Of a DNA stretch of 64,000 nt, positions 8,034-16,794 are shown one piece after another. Made by a program: the position numbers and the translations under genes. The stretch lies in contig NZ_JAGOMQ010000010.1 in NCBI RefSeq assembly GCF_017993425.1, positions 45,293 to 109,292 of the forward strand, written 5' to 3'. Below the pieces are notes generated by a model. It ran no database searches, was not told the origin of the DNA, and was given only the letters and a program-made list of their open reading frames with translations. This DNA is from Amaricoccus sp. (GTDB lineage Bacteria > Pseudomonadota > Alphaproteobacteria > Rhodobacterales > Rhodobacteraceae). Every line of letters starts with the position of its first letter. Positions within the stretch are counted from its first letter, which is position 1.

Positions 8034-9332
8034 TCAGGCGCGGCCCTGGCTGACCTCGATCGCGTCCGCGAAGGTGCGCAGGCCGGTGCGCGGCGCGCCG
8101 ACGAGGCAGGCCATGTTCCCGGGCTTGTGCTGGTTCCGCAGCATCTTCAGATGCGCCTGCGGGATCTCGTTCCAGGGGAAGACCTCGGACATGCAGGGGT
8201 CGAGCCGGCGCTCCAGCATGAGCTGGTTCGCGGCGCTCGCCTGCTTGAGGTTGGCGAAGTGCGACCCCTGCACCCGCTTCTGGTGCATCCAGAGGTAGCG
8301 CGCGTCCATGGTCAGGTTGAAGCCGGAGGTGCCGGCGCAGATCACCACCATGCCGCCGCGCTTCACCACGAAGACCGAGACCGGGAAGGTCTGCTCGCCG
8401 GGGTGCTCGAACACCATGTCGGGGTTCACGCCCTTGCCGGTGATGTCCCAGATCGCCTTGCCGAACTTGCGGACCTCGTCGAACCAGGCCTTGTATTCCG
8501 GCGTGTTGACCTTGGGCATCTGGCCCCAGCAGTTGAAGTCCTTGCGGTTGATCACGCCCTTGGCGCCGAGGCTGAGCACGTAGTCGCGCTTGCTCTCGTC
8601 GGAGATCACCGCGATCGCGTTGGCGCCCGCCGTGTTGATGAGCTGCACCGCGTAGACGCCCAAGCCGCCGGTGCCGCCCCAGACCAGCACGTTGTCCCCG
8701 GGCTTCAGCTCGTGCGGCTCGTGACCGAAGAGCATGCGGTAGGCGGTGGCGAGGGTGAGCGTGTAGCAGGCGCTCTCCTCCCAGGTCAGGTGCTGCGGCC
8801 GGCGCATGAGCTGGCGGGCCTGCACGCGGGCGAACTGGGCGAAGCTGCCGTCCGGGGTCTCGTAGCCCCAGATGCGCTGGGAGGGCGAGAACATCGGGTC
8901 GCCGCCGTTGCATTCCTCGTCGTCGCCGTCGTCCTGGTTGCAGTGGACCACGACCTCGTCGCCGACCTTCCAGCGCCGGACCTTGTCGCCCACGGCCCAG
9001 ACGATGCCCGCGGCGTCGGAGCCGGCGATGTGGTAGGGGGCCTTGTGCACGTCGAAGGGCGAGATCGGCTTGCCGAGGCCGGCCCAGACGCCGTTGTAGT
9101 TGACGCCCGCGCCCATGACGAAGATCAGCACCTCGTTCGAGTCGATCGAGGGCGTCTCGACCACCTCGAGCTGGAAGCTCTTGTCCGGCTCGCCGTGGCG
9201 CTCGCGGCGGATCGCCCAAGCGTACATCTTCGGCGGCACGTAGCCGAGCGGCGGGATCTCCCCGACCTCGTAGAGCTCCTTTTGCGGCGCGTCATAGGCC
9301 GGCTGGGTCTGGGTGACGTCCATGAAGGCCAT
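8034..9332 (-). CDS. ccr: Crotonyl-CoA carboxylase/reductase
   Basis: Ccr reductively carboxylates crotonyl-CoA with NADPH and CO2 to ethylmalonyl-CoA, the signature step of the ethylmalonyl-CoA pathway for acetyl-CoA assimilation. The 432-residue MDR-fold protein has the characteristic N-terminus (PPLGYVPPKMYAWAIRRER), the NYNGVWAGLGKP segment near residues 78-89 whose Asn lines the CO2 pocket in characterised enzymes, the long Ccr-specific acidic insert (CNQDDGDDEECNGGDP, 131-146) and the NADPH motif GGTGGLGVYAVQL (219-231). Length is typical. It is divergent from ecm across a 259-nt control region and is followed by a strong terminator, so it is probably monocistronic. Confidence 0.97.
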   Translation of the reverse strand: MAFMDVTQTQPAYDAPQKELYEVGEIPPLGYVPPKMYAWAIRRERHGEPDKSFQLEVVETPSIDSNEVLIFVMGAGVNYNGVWAGLGKPISPFDVHKAPYHIAGSDAAGIVWAVGDKVRRWKVGDEVVVHCNQDDGDDEECNGGDPMFSPSQRIWGYETPDGSFAQFARVQARQLMRRPQHLTWEESACYTLTLATAYRMLFGHEPHELKPGDNVLVWGGTGGLGVYAVQLINTAGANAIAVISDESKRDYVLSLGAKGVINRKDFNCWGQMPKVNTPEYKAWFDEVRKFGKAIWDITGKGVNPDMVFEHPGEQTFPVSVFVVKRGGMVVICAGTSGFNLTMDARYLWMHQKRVQGSHFANLKQASAANQLMLERRLDPCMSEVFPWNEIPQAHLKMLRNQHKPGNMACLVGAPRTGLRTFADAIEVSQGRA

Positions 9333-9522
9333 CGGGGGTCTCCTTGATCTCGGCGAGGGATCGCTGCGAGCGGCGGCGAAATTTTGTTGCGGGAAGAGGC
9401 CAGCTAGGAGCTATTACATTATCGGACCTCGCGATCAACCGGATTCTTGCTGCGATGCGGCGCGCGCCGCGGGCAAGATTAACGTGGCGTGGCCATGGGC
9501 TCGCGCAAGATTGTTTCTCGCG

Positions 9523-9540
9523 TTTGCGCTGCACTGCAAA
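9523..9540. promoter_or_regulatory. TTTGC-N8-GCAAA inverted repeat in the ccr/ecm divergent promoter region
   Basis: Perfect 5-bp arms TTTGC and GCAAA frame an 8-nt spacer, 52 nt before the ecm ATG and about 190 nt before the ccr ATG. Short-chain fatty-acyl-CoA regulators (PccR/RamB type, XRE family) of Rhodobacter and actinobacteria recognise TTTGCAAA-like sequences, so this is a sensible operator candidate. The spacing differs from the published tandem TTTGCAAA arrangement I recall. Confidence 0.4.
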
Positions 9541-9591
9541 CGAACTAAGCTTGCCGCCGAACGACGGTGATTCGGAAGGGCGAGAGGGCAC

Positions 9592-11559
9592 ATGACCGAG
9601 GTTAAGCGCGACAAGCCCTGGCTGTTCCGCACCTATGCCGGGCATTCGACGGCCGCGAAGTCGAACGCGCTCTATCGCCAGAACCTCGCGAAGGGGCAGA
9701 CCGGGCTGTCGGTCGCCTTCGACCTGCCGACGCAGACCGGCTACGACAGCGACCACGTGCTGGCGCGCGGCGAGGTCGGCAAGGTGGGGGTGCCGGTCAG
9801 CCATCTCGGCGACATGCGGGCGCTGTTCGACCAGATCCCGCTCGAGGCGATGAACACCTCGATGACGATCAACGCCACCGCGGCCTGGCTGCTCGCGCTC
9901 TATGTCGCGGTCGCCGAGGAGCAGGGGGCGGATGTCGCGAGGCTCCAGGGCACGGTGCAGAACGACATCATAAAAGAGTATCTCTCGCGGGGGACCTACG
10001 TGTTCCCGCCGGCGCCGTCGCTGAAGCTGATCGCGGACGTGGCGGAGTACACGTTCCGGGCGGTTCCGAAGTGGAACCCGATGAACGTCTGCTCCTACCA
10101 TCTGCAGGAGGCCGGGGCGACGCCGGAGCAGGAGCTGGCCTTCGCGCTGGCGACGGCCTGCGCGGTGCTCGACCAGGTGAAGGGGCAGGTGCCGGCGGAG
10201 GACTTCCCGGAGGTGGTGAGCCGGATCTCGTTCTTCGTGAACGCCGGGATCCGGTTCGTCACCGAGATGTGCAAGATGCGGGCCTTCGTCGATCTGTGGG
10301 ACGAGATCACCGAGACGCGCTACGGGGTCGCGGACCCTACGCTGCGGCGGTTCCGCTACGGGGTGCAGGTGAACTCGCTGGGGCTGACGGAGCAGCAGCC
10401 GGAGAACAACGTCTACCGCATCCTGATCGAGATGCTGGCCGTCGTGCTGTCGAAGAAGGCCCGGGCGCGGGCGGTGCAGCTGCCGGCGTGGAACGAGGCG
10501 CTGGGGCTGCCGCGGTCGTGGGACCAGCAATGGTCGCTCAGGATGCAGCAGATCATGGCCTACGAGACCGACCTCCTCGAGTACGGCGACCTCTTCGACG
10601 GCAATCCGGCGGTCGACGCCCGGGTCGAGGCGCTGAAGGCGGGGGCGCGGGCGGAGCTGGCGCGGATCGACGAGATGGGGGGCGCGGTCGCGGCGATCGA
10701 CTACATGAAGGCGGAGCTGGTGCAGGCCAACACGGCGCGGCTCGGGCGGATCGAGGCGGGCGAGACGGTGGTGGTCGGGGTGAACCGCTTCGTCGAGGGC
10801 GAGGCGAGCCCGCTGGTCGGCGGCGACGGCGGGATCATGGTGGTCGACCCGGGCGTCGAGGCGGAGCAGATCGCCCGGCTCGGCGAGTGGCGGGCGGCGC
10901 GGGACGCCGGCGCCGTGGCGGCCGCGCTGGAGGCGCTGAAGGCGGCGGCGCGGTCGGGGGAGAACGTCATGGGCCCGTCGATCGCGGCGGCGAAGGCCGG
11001 CGTGACCACCGGCGAGTGGGGCGCGGCGATGCGCGAGGTGTTCGGCGAATACCGGGCCCCGACCGGCGTCGGCAAGGCTGCGGTCGCGGCGGCGGGGCGG
11101 CTGGAGGAGGTGCGCGCGGCGGTCGAGGCGGCGAGCAAGCGGCTGGGGCGGCGGCTGAAGTTCCTGGTCGGCAAGCCCGGGCTCGACGGGCATTCCAACG
11201 GGGCGGAGCAGATCGCGGTGCGGGCGCGCGATGTCGGCATGGAGGTGGTCTACGAGGGCATCCGGCTGACGCCGGCGCAGATCGTCAACGCCGCGCTGGA
11301 GGAGTCCGTGCATATGGTCGGGCTGTCGATCCTGTCGGGCAGCCACCTGCCGCTGGTCCGGGACGTGATGGAGCGTCTGCGCGCGGCCGGGCTCGACGAC
11401 GTGCCGGTGGTGGTCGGCGGCATCATCCCGGACGCCGACGCCGAGCAGCTGAAGGGCTACGGCGTGGCGCGGGTCTACACGCCGAAGGACTTCGACCTGA
11501 ACCGGATCATGCTCGACATCGTGGCGCTCGCCGAGGCCGAGGGACGGGCGGCGGCGTGA
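9592..11559 (+). CDS. ecm: Ethylmalonyl-CoA mutase, B12-dependent
   Basis: The enzyme converts ethylmalonyl-CoA to methylsuccinyl-CoA. The 655-residue product has an N-terminal acyl-CoA mutase TIM-barrel domain (FRTYAGHSTAAKSNALYRQN, GLSVAFDLPTQTGYDSDHVL) and a C-terminal cobalamin domain with the D-x-H-x-x-G motif (D532, H534, G537, in GLDGHSNGA), followed by GLSILSGSH and VVGGIIP. Its place opposite ccr and the single-subunit architecture favour ethylmalonyl- over methylmalonyl-CoA mutase; a distinction from substrate-pocket residues was not attempted. ATG 9592 is preceded by a weak purine-rich AGGGCGAGAGGG. The 225 nt downstream contain only the inverted repeats listed next. Confidence 0.9.
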   Translation: MTEVKRDKPWLFRTYAGHSTAAKSNALYRQNLAKGQTGLSVAFDLPTQTGYDSDHVLARGEVGKVGVPVSHLGDMRALFDQIPLEAMNTSMTINATAAWLLALYVAVAEEQGADVARLQGTVQNDIIKEYLSRGTYVFPPAPSLKLIADVAEYTFRAVPKWNPMNVCSYHLQEAGATPEQELAFALATACAVLDQVKGQVPAEDFPEVVSRISFFVNAGIRFVTEMCKMRAFVDLWDEITETRYGVADPTLRRFRYGVQVNSLGLTEQQPENNVYRILIEMLAVVLSKKARARAVQLPAWNEALGLPRSWDQQWSLRMQQIMAYETDLLEYGDLFDGNPAVDARVEALKAGARAELARIDEMGGAVAAIDYMKAELVQANTARLGRIEAGETVVVGVNRFVEGEASPLVGGDGGIMVVDPGVEAEQIARLGEWRAARDAGAVAAALEALKAAARSGENVMGPSIAAAKAGVTTGEWGAAMREVFGEYRAPTGVGKAAVAAAGRLEEVRAAVEAASKRLGRRLKFLVGKPGLDGHSNGAEQIAVRARDVGMEVVYEGIRLTPAQIVNAALEESVHMVGLSILSGSHLPLVRDVMERLRAAGLDDVPVVVGGIIPDADAEQLKGYGVARVYTPKDFDLNRIMLDIVALAEAEGRAAA

Positions 11560-11579
11560 GCGTAACACAGTGGGACAAT

Positions 11580-11629
11580 GGTCAAGCTATTGACCCATAA
11601 GGATAAATGTAAGCAGGCAATAATATTGC
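11580..11629. promoter_or_regulatory. Two dyads in an AT-richer patch between ecm and the VPLPA-CTERM gene
   Basis: Just after ecm, 11580-11595 holds GGTCAA-GCTA-TTGACC (perfect 6-bp arms) and 11617-11629 holds the 13-nt dyad GCAATAATATTGC. The patch is distinctly AT-richer than its surroundings and has no T-run, so operators or a promoter for the downstream exported protein are more likely than a terminator. Confidence 0.3.
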
Positions 11630-11784
11630 GCGACGGCATCCTGCGAAACGATGGGGTGGCTTGGCGTGGCGTGCGCGGCGGCCCACAATGACCCTCCGGC
11701 TCGTGGATGCTCGCAGGGCGACAACGCGGTAGGTTGCGGGCGGGAGCCGTGGTATCCTCCGGGCGCTGCATCGGGGGACCAGTC

Positions 11785-12456
11785 ATGGAAAGCACGGGAC
11801 CGGCGAGGTCGTCCGCAAGCAGGTTCATCGCGCCTCTGGCGGCGGCGTTGCTGGCCGGGGTCGGCGCGGCGCAGGGGGCCACGCTGGAATCGGCCACCTT
11901 CCGGGCGAGCCTGACCACCTTCGGGACCACGGTGGGGCCGTTCGACGGGACACCGAACATCCCCGGCCCCTGCGACATCTACGGCGCGGCCGGGGGCTGC
12001 GACCTCAACGGGGTGGCCGACCCGAACGACCCCTTCTCGCCGCAGCTGGTGGTGGACTGGGTCGACGGCGACAGCTTCGATCTGTTCTTCTATGCGCCCT
12101 CCTCGATCGAGGACGACGTGCCGGTCAGCTTCTCGGTGACCGGGCTCTCCTTCCGCGACGGGGGGCGGGCGGCGGCGATCCGCGGCTTCACGTTCAACCG
12201 GAGCGCCTCGACGCTCGACACCTACCTGCAGAGCCCGAGCAACCCGTCCGGCGCCTACTTCCTGCCGCCGACGACGAGCTGGGCCGCGGATTCGGTGACG
12301 GCGGACTTCGCGATGTTCCACGGCCAGCTGATCAACGACGGGCCGCGGCTGCGCTTCGACGTCGAGGCGACGCCGGTCCCGGTTCCCCTGCCGGCGGCCG
12401 GGCTGCTGCTGATCGGCGGCCTGCTGACGCTGGGCGGACTGCGGCGCTTCGGCTGA
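11785..12456 (+). CDS. Exported VPLPA-CTERM sorting-domain protein
   Basis: The 223-residue protein has an N-terminal signal peptide (about residues 12-31, ending GAAQGA), a beta-rich body with no recognised enzymatic motif, and a C-terminal tripartite sorting signal: VPLPAAG, a hydrophobic helix (LLLIGGLLTLGG) and a basic end (LRRFG). This is the VPLPA-CTERM/PEP-CTERM architecture processed by an exosortase and linked with exopolysaccharide-producing cells (family knowledge). No exosortase is in the window. Two cysteines (in GPCDIYGAAGGCDL) may form a disulfide. The ATG at 11785 is preferred because the signal peptide follows directly; a frame extension to 11707 adds no plausible signal. Confidence 0.82.
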   Translation: MESTGPARSSASRFIAPLAAALLAGVGAAQGATLESATFRASLTTFGTTVGPFDGTPNIPGPCDIYGAAGGCDLNGVADPNDPFSPQLVVDWVDGDSFDLFFYAPSSIEDDVPVSFSVTGLSFRDGGRAAAIRGFTFNRSASTLDTYLQSPSNPSGAYFLPPTTSWAADSVTADFAMFHGQLINDGPRLRFDVEATPVPVPLPAAGLLLIGGLLTLGGLRRFG

Positions 12457-12480
12457 CCGGGAGGGCCAGGCGGAGGCGGA

Positions 12481-13290
12481 TCATCCTGCGGCCTCGTCGA
12501 TCCAGACCTTGAAGCCGCGGAGCTCGCCCGGGCCGAAGGTGTGCGTGAGCGGCACATCGGCGGCGTCGCGGCCCTGGGCGATCAGCACGCGGCCCCAGCG
12601 CGGCGCGTTGTTGCGCGGGTCGAACATGCGCCACCTGCCGCCGAGGTAGACCTCCATCCAGCCGGCGAAGTCCATCTCGGCGTAGGGCGGCGGCAGGCCG
12701 ATGTCGCTCACATAGCCGGTGCAGTAGCGCGCCGGGATGTTCATGCAGCGACAGAACGCGACGGCGAGGTGAGCGAAGTCGCGACAGACGCCGCGCCGCT
12801 CGGTGTAGGCCTCCCAGGCGGTGCGGGTGGGCCGGGAGAACTCGTAGCCGAAGGTGATGTGGGCGTTGACGAAGTCGCAGATGGCCTGGACGCGGGCCCA
12901 GCCGGGCGGCGTGGCCTCGAAAAGCCGCCAGGCGTCCTCGGAGAGCCGGTCGGTCTCGCAGTAGCGGCTGCCGAGGAGGTACATCAGGGTGTCGGCGGGC
13001 AGGTCCTCCACGGCATGCTGGACGGCGTCGGGGGCGATCGGGTCGGGCAGGCCGGAGTCGCGGAGGAAGCCGCTCGTCCCGAGGCGCATGGGGCCGGCGG
13101 GGGCGACGAGGCGGCAGCACCAGTTGCCGAAGCTGTCGCGGTAGCTCTCGATCGGCACGGCCGGATCGGTCGTGAGGTGATCGGGGCCCTCGAGATCCTG
13201 GAAGCGCGAGTAGTGGACGTTCAGCAGGACGATCATCGGGGTGGGCTTCGGGAAGTCGAAGCGCATTTCGCAGCCGAAGCGGATCCGCAT
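12481..13290 (-). CDS. Transglutaminase-like cysteine protease family protein
   Basis: The 269-residue protein begins MRIRFGCEMRFDFPKPTPM and has an N-terminal beta domain typical of this family, then the transglutaminase core with the nucleophile motif RRGVCRDFAHLAVAFCR (catalytic Cys near residue 166) and PARYCTGYVSDIG. The segment that usually holds the catalytic His reads MDFAGWMEVYLGGRW, with no His; I recall related family members with DFSAW there, so this may be a subfamily trait. The acidic position (MFDPRNN) is present. Substrate is unknown. It ends 24 nt from the convergent VPLPA-CTERM gene. ATG 13290 has GAAGG upstream. Confidence 0.82.
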   Translation of the reverse strand: MRIRFGCEMRFDFPKPTPMIVLLNVHYSRFQDLEGPDHLTTDPAVPIESYRDSFGNWCCRLVAPAGPMRLGTSGFLRDSGLPDPIAPDAVQHAVEDLPADTLMYLLGSRYCETDRLSEDAWRLFEATPPGWARVQAICDFVNAHITFGYEFSRPTRTAWEAYTERRGVCRDFAHLAVAFCRCMNIPARYCTGYVSDIGLPPPYAEMDFAGWMEVYLGGRWRMFDPRNNAPRWGRVLIAQGRDAADVPLTHTFGPGELRGFKVWIDEAAG

Positions 13291-13430
13291 GGCGTGGCCT
13301 TCAGGACGAGGGAAGGGTCCGCGCCGGCCTGGCGCCGGCGCATGTCCTGGCCGCGAGTGTAGGGCCGTTCGTTCGCAGGCGCCACATGAACGTCACGCCG
13401 GGGCGGGTGAAGCGACCCGGGCGGCTGGGG

Positions 13431-14210
13431 TCACATCCGCCGGTCGACCATCATCTGCTTGATCGAGGCGATTGCCTTGGCCGGGTTCAGCGACTTCGGG
13501 CAGGTCTTGGCGCAGTTCATGATGGTGTGGCAGCGGTAGAGCTTGAACGGATCCTCGAGGTCGTCGAGGCGCTCGCCGGTGGCCTCGTCGCGGCTGTCGG
13601 CGAGCCAGCGATAGGCCTGCAGGAGGGCGGCCGGGCCGAGGTAGCGGTCGCCGTTCCACCAGTAGGACGGGCAGGAGGTCGAGCAGCAGGCGCAGAGGAT
13701 GCACTCATAGAGCCCGTCGAGCTTGCGGCGGTCCTCGATCGACTGGCGCCATTCGGTGTTGGGCTCGGCCGAGGAGGTCTCGAGCCAGGGCTTCACGCTG
13801 GCGTGCTGCGCGTAGAAGTGGGTCAGGTCGGGGATCAGGTCCTTGATCACCGGCATGTGCGGCAGGGGATAGATCTTCACGTCGCCCTTGATCTCGTCCA
13901 TGCCGCGGATGCAGGCGAGGGTGTTGGTCCCGTCGATGTTCATCGCGCAGGAGCCGCAGATGCCCTCGCGGCAGGAGCGCCGGAAGGTGAGCGTCGGGTC
14001 GATCTCGTTCTTGATCTTGATCAGCGCGTCGAGGACCATCGGGCCGCAGGTGTCGAGGTCGACGAAGTAGGTGTCGATCCGCGGGTTCTCCGGGGTGTCC
14101 GGGTCGTAGCGGTAGATCTTGAAGGCGCGGACGTTGGTGGCGCCGGCGGGCTTGGGCCAGGTCCTGCCGACGACGACGCGGGAGTTGCGGGGGAGGGTGA
14201 ATTCGACCAT
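13431..14210 (-). CDS. sdhB: Succinate dehydrogenase iron-sulfur subunit
   Basis: SdhB carries electrons from the flavoprotein to ubiquinone in complex II. The 259-residue product shows all three clusters: the [2Fe-2S] ligands in [15 protein letters not shown] with a later C (LACI), and the [4Fe-4S]/[3Fe-4S] ligands in [16 protein letters not shown] and [17 protein letters not shown]. The N-terminus ([18 protein letters not shown]) is typical. It is the last gene of the sdh operon but is separated from sdhA by a vapD-like gene, with 9 nt between the two. Confidence 0.97.
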   Translation of the reverse strand: MVEFTLPRNSRVVVGRTWPKPAGATNVRAFKIYRYDPDTPENPRIDTYFVDLDTCGPMVLDALIKIKNEIDPTLTFRRSCREGICGSCAMNIDGTNTLACIRGMDEIKGDVKIYPLPHMPVIKDLIPDLTHFYAQHASVKPWLETSSAEPNTEWRQSIEDRRKLDGLYECILCACCSTSCPSYWWNGDRYLGPAALLQAYRWLADSRDEATGERLDDLEDPFKLYRCHTIMNCAKTCPKSLNPAKAIASIKQMMVDRRM

Positions 14211-14219
14211 GACTGCCTC

Positions 14220-14561
14220 CTAGTCCCGACGGCCTACAGCAGGGCCAAGATCGTTGAACTCTTCAATCCTGAGCATCCGTACGTCCCGGACGGCCGGTCC
14301 GAACCACACGAGTCGACGGGCTACGTCTTGGATCGCCAGCACGCAGGTTACGGCGTTAACGTCGGGCGAGCCGAAATAGACGCTTCCTTGCTTCCAGCTA
14401 AACCCGTGCTCGCTGAGGACATTGCCGATCTCGGTATATCCGTTACGCCAGCTGGCCCCTTCGTAGAGCTCCTGCATTCTCGAAGTATCCATATCGAAGC
14501 TGATAGCGTACACGGTCCCGGCACCCTTCGAATTATGGCCTAGGCGAGCGTGATCGAGCAT
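14220..14561 (-). CDS. vapD: VapD-family (Cas2-like) ribonuclease inserted in the sdh operon
   Basis: The 113-residue protein matches virulence-associated protein D: YAISFDMDTSRMQELY, then GFSWKQGSVYFGS and a C-terminal VRDVRMLRIEEFNDL. VapD proteins are small ferredoxin-fold endoribonucleases related to Cas2, and in Haemophilus form a toxin-antitoxin pair with VapX (family knowledge). A 15-residue N-terminal extension (MLDHARLGHNSKGAG) precedes the core. No antitoxin gene is adjacent: 21 nt separate it from sdhA and 9 nt from sdhB. Base composition is visibly lower in GC than the sdh genes, pointing to acquisition. It must be co-transcribed with sdh unless it has its own promoter inside sdhA. 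Confidence 0.87.
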   Translation of the reverse strand: MLDHARLGHNSKGAGTVYAISFDMDTSRMQELYEGASWRNGYTEIGNVLSEHGFSWKQGSVYFGSPDVNAVTCVLAIQDVARRLVWFGPAVRDVRMLRIEEFNDLGPAVGRRD

Positions 14562-14582
14562 CTCCGCTTCCCTATATGTTGC

Positions 14583-16391
14583 TTAGTACACGCGCGCCTT
14601 GGGCGCGATCCGCTTCAGGTCGATGCCGCCGTGCTCCTGGGTGGTGAGCGGGTCGAGGTGGACCGGGCGGTAGGTCAGCGTCACCGTGTCGTCGGGGTGG
14701 ACCCAGGCGAGGGTGTGCTTGCGCCATTCGGCGTCGTCGCGGTTGGGGAAGTCCTCGTGGGCGTGGGCGCCGCGGCTCTCCTTGCGGGCCTCGGCCGAGA
14801 CGATGGTGGCCAGCGCGTTCGGCATCAGGTTGGTGAGCTCGAGCGTCTCCATCAGGTCGGAGTTCCAGATCATCGAGCGATCGGTGACCTTGACGTCGGC
14901 GAGCGAGCGGGCGACCGCGGTGACCTTCTCGACGCCCTCGGCGAGCGAGGCGTTGGTGCGGAAGACCGCGGCGTCGGACTGCATGGCGCGCTGCATCGCG
15001 AGGCGGATCTCGGCGGTGGGGAGCTTGCCGTCGGCGTGGCGGAGCCCGTCGAAGCGGTCGAGCGCCTGCTCGACGGAGGCCGAGTTGAGCGGGCGGTTCG
15101 GCGTGCTGCGCTCGACGACCTCGCCGGCGCGGATCGCGGCGGCGCGGCCGAAGACCACGAGGTCGATCAGCGAGTTGGAGCCGAGGCGGTTGGCGCCGTG
15201 GACCGAGGCGCAGCCGGCCTCGCCGACGGCCATCAGGCCGGGGAGGATGCGGTCGGGATTGTGCTCGGTCGGGTCGAGGGCCTCGCCCCAGTAGTTGGTC
15301 GGGATGCCGCCCATGTTGTAGTGGACGGTCGGCGAGACCGGGATCGGGGCCTTGGTCACGTCGACGCCGGCGAAGATCTTGGCGCTCTCGGAGATGCCGG
15401 GCAGGCGCTCGTGCAGGGCCTCGGGGGGCAGGTGGTTGAGATGGAGGTGGATGTGGTCCTTGAGCGGGCCGACGCCCCTGCCCTCGCGGACCTCGATGGT
15501 CATGCAGCGCGAGACGACGTCGCGGGAGGCGAGGTCCTTGTAGGTGGGGGCGTAGCGCTCCATGAACCGCTCGCCCTCGGAATTGGTCAGGTAGCCGCCC
15601 TCGCCGCGGGCGCCCTCTGTGATCAGGCAGCCGGCCCCATAGATGCCGGTCGGATGGAACTGCACGAACTCCATGTCCTGGAGCGGCAGGCCCTGGCGGG
15701 CGACCATGCCGCCGCCGTCGCCGGTGCAGGTATGGGCCGAGGTCGCCGTGAAATAGGCGCGGCCGTAGCCGCCGGTGGCGAGCACCGTCATCTTGGCGTT
15801 GAAGCGGTGCAGCGTGCCGTCGTCGAGCTTCCAGGCGAGCACGCCCTGCACCACGCCGTCCTCGGTGCGGAGGAGGTCGATGGCGAAATACTCGATGAAG
15901 AACTGGGCGTTGTGCTTGACGGACTGGCCGTAGAGCGTGTGCAGGATGGCGTGGCCGGTGCGGTCGGCGGCGGCGCAGGTGCGCTGCACCGGCGGGCCCT
16001 CGCCGAACTCGGTGGTGTGGCCGCCGAAGGGGCGCTGGTAGATGCGGCCGTCCTCGGTGCGGGAGAAGGGCACGCCATAGTGCTCGAGCTCGTAGACGGC
16101 CTTGGGGGCCTCGCGGGCGAGGTACTCCATGGCGTCGGTGTCGCCGAGCCAGTCGGAGCCCTTCACCGTGTCGTAGAGGTGCCACTGCCAGTTGTCGGGG
16201 CCCATGTTGCTGAGCGAGGCGGCGATGCCGCCCTGGGCCGCGACGGTGTGGCTGCGGGTGGGGAAGACCTTGGTGACGCAGGCGGTCTTCAACCCCTGCT
16301 CGGCCATGCCGAGGGTCGCCCGCAGGCCCGAGCCGCCGGCGCCCACGACGACGACGTCGTAGACATGATCGGTGAACGTATAGGCTGCCAT
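14583..16391 (-). CDS. sdhA: Succinate dehydrogenase flavoprotein subunit
   Basis: SdhA oxidises succinate to fumarate with covalently bound FAD. The 602-residue protein has the FAD-binding [13 protein letters not shown] motif (residues 14-26), the flavinylation His at residue 48 in [10 protein letters not shown], and the catalytic Arg/His region ([21 protein letters not shown] and a later [16 protein letters not shown]). Length and ending (IAPKARVY) are typical. It lies 10 nt after sdhD and 21 nt before vapD on the minus strand. Confidence 0.98.
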   Translation of the reverse strand: MAAYTFTDHVYDVVVVGAGGSGLRATLGMAEQGLKTACVTKVFPTRSHTVAAQGGIAASLSNMGPDNWQWHLYDTVKGSDWLGDTDAMEYLAREAPKAVYELEHYGVPFSRTEDGRIYQRPFGGHTTEFGEGPPVQRTCAAADRTGHAILHTLYGQSVKHNAQFFIEYFAIDLLRTEDGVVQGVLAWKLDDGTLHRFNAKMTVLATGGYGRAYFTATSAHTCTGDGGGMVARQGLPLQDMEFVQFHPTGIYGAGCLITEGARGEGGYLTNSEGERFMERYAPTYKDLASRDVVSRCMTIEVREGRGVGPLKDHIHLHLNHLPPEALHERLPGISESAKIFAGVDVTKAPIPVSPTVHYNMGGIPTNYWGEALDPTEHNPDRILPGLMAVGEAGCASVHGANRLGSNSLIDLVVFGRAAAIRAGEVVERSTPNRPLNSASVEQALDRFDGLRHADGKLPTAEIRLAMQRAMQSDAAVFRTNASLAEGVEKVTAVARSLADVKVTDRSMIWNSDLMETLELTNLMPNALATIVSAEARKESRGAHAHEDFPNRDDAEWRKHTLAWVHPDDTVTLTYRPVHLDPLTTQEHGGIDLKRIAPKARVY

Positions 16392-16401
16392 GGGGCTTTC
16401 C

Positions 16402-16782
16402 TCAGGCGATGAAGGCGATCTTGGCGACGGCGAAGACGCCGGCGAGGCCGAAAGCCCAGCAGAGCAGCGTGTTGGCGAGAAGCGCGGCGGTGCGGATGGG
16501 CTTGTCGTGGACGTAGTCCTCGATCACCACCTGCAGCCCCTGCTGGACATGGACGAAGGTGGTGAGGATGAAGAGGATCGCCACGATGGCGTTGAACGGG
16601 TTGCCGTAGGTGTCGAGGACGTCGGCATGGGGGGCGCCGAGGCTCGACACGAAGGGGAAGATGAAGAGGAGGGTCAGGGGGACGAGCGCGACGGAGGTGA
16701 TGCGCTGGCTCCACCAGTGGCCGGTGCCCTCCTTGGCGGAGCCGAGGCCGGTGACGCGGGAGCGGTCGGTGCGGTAGTCCAT
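16402..16782 (-). CDS. sdhD: Succinate dehydrogenase membrane anchor subunit
   Basis: The 126-residue protein has three predicted membrane helices (around residues 30-50, 60-80 and 95-120) and the SdhD pattern [20 protein letters not shown] near the N-terminus plus the haem-proximal [16 protein letters not shown]. It anchors SdhAB to the membrane and forms part of the quinone/haem b site with SdhC. It follows sdhC by 12 nt. Confidence 0.94.
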   Translation of the reverse strand: MDYRTDRSRVTGLGSAKEGTGHWWSQRITSVALVPLTLLFIFPFVSSLGAPHADVLDTYGNPFNAIVAILFILTTFVHVQQGLQVVIEDYVHDKPIRTAALLANTLLCWAFGLAGVFAVAKIAFIA

Positions 16783-16794
16783 GATGCGCTTCCC

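Noticed and set aside
9592..11559. Methylmalonyl-CoA mutase as the identity of the B12 mutase
   Set aside because: Position opposite ccr within an otherwise ethylmalonyl-CoA pathway setting favours Ecm; a substrate-pocket alignment could still change this.
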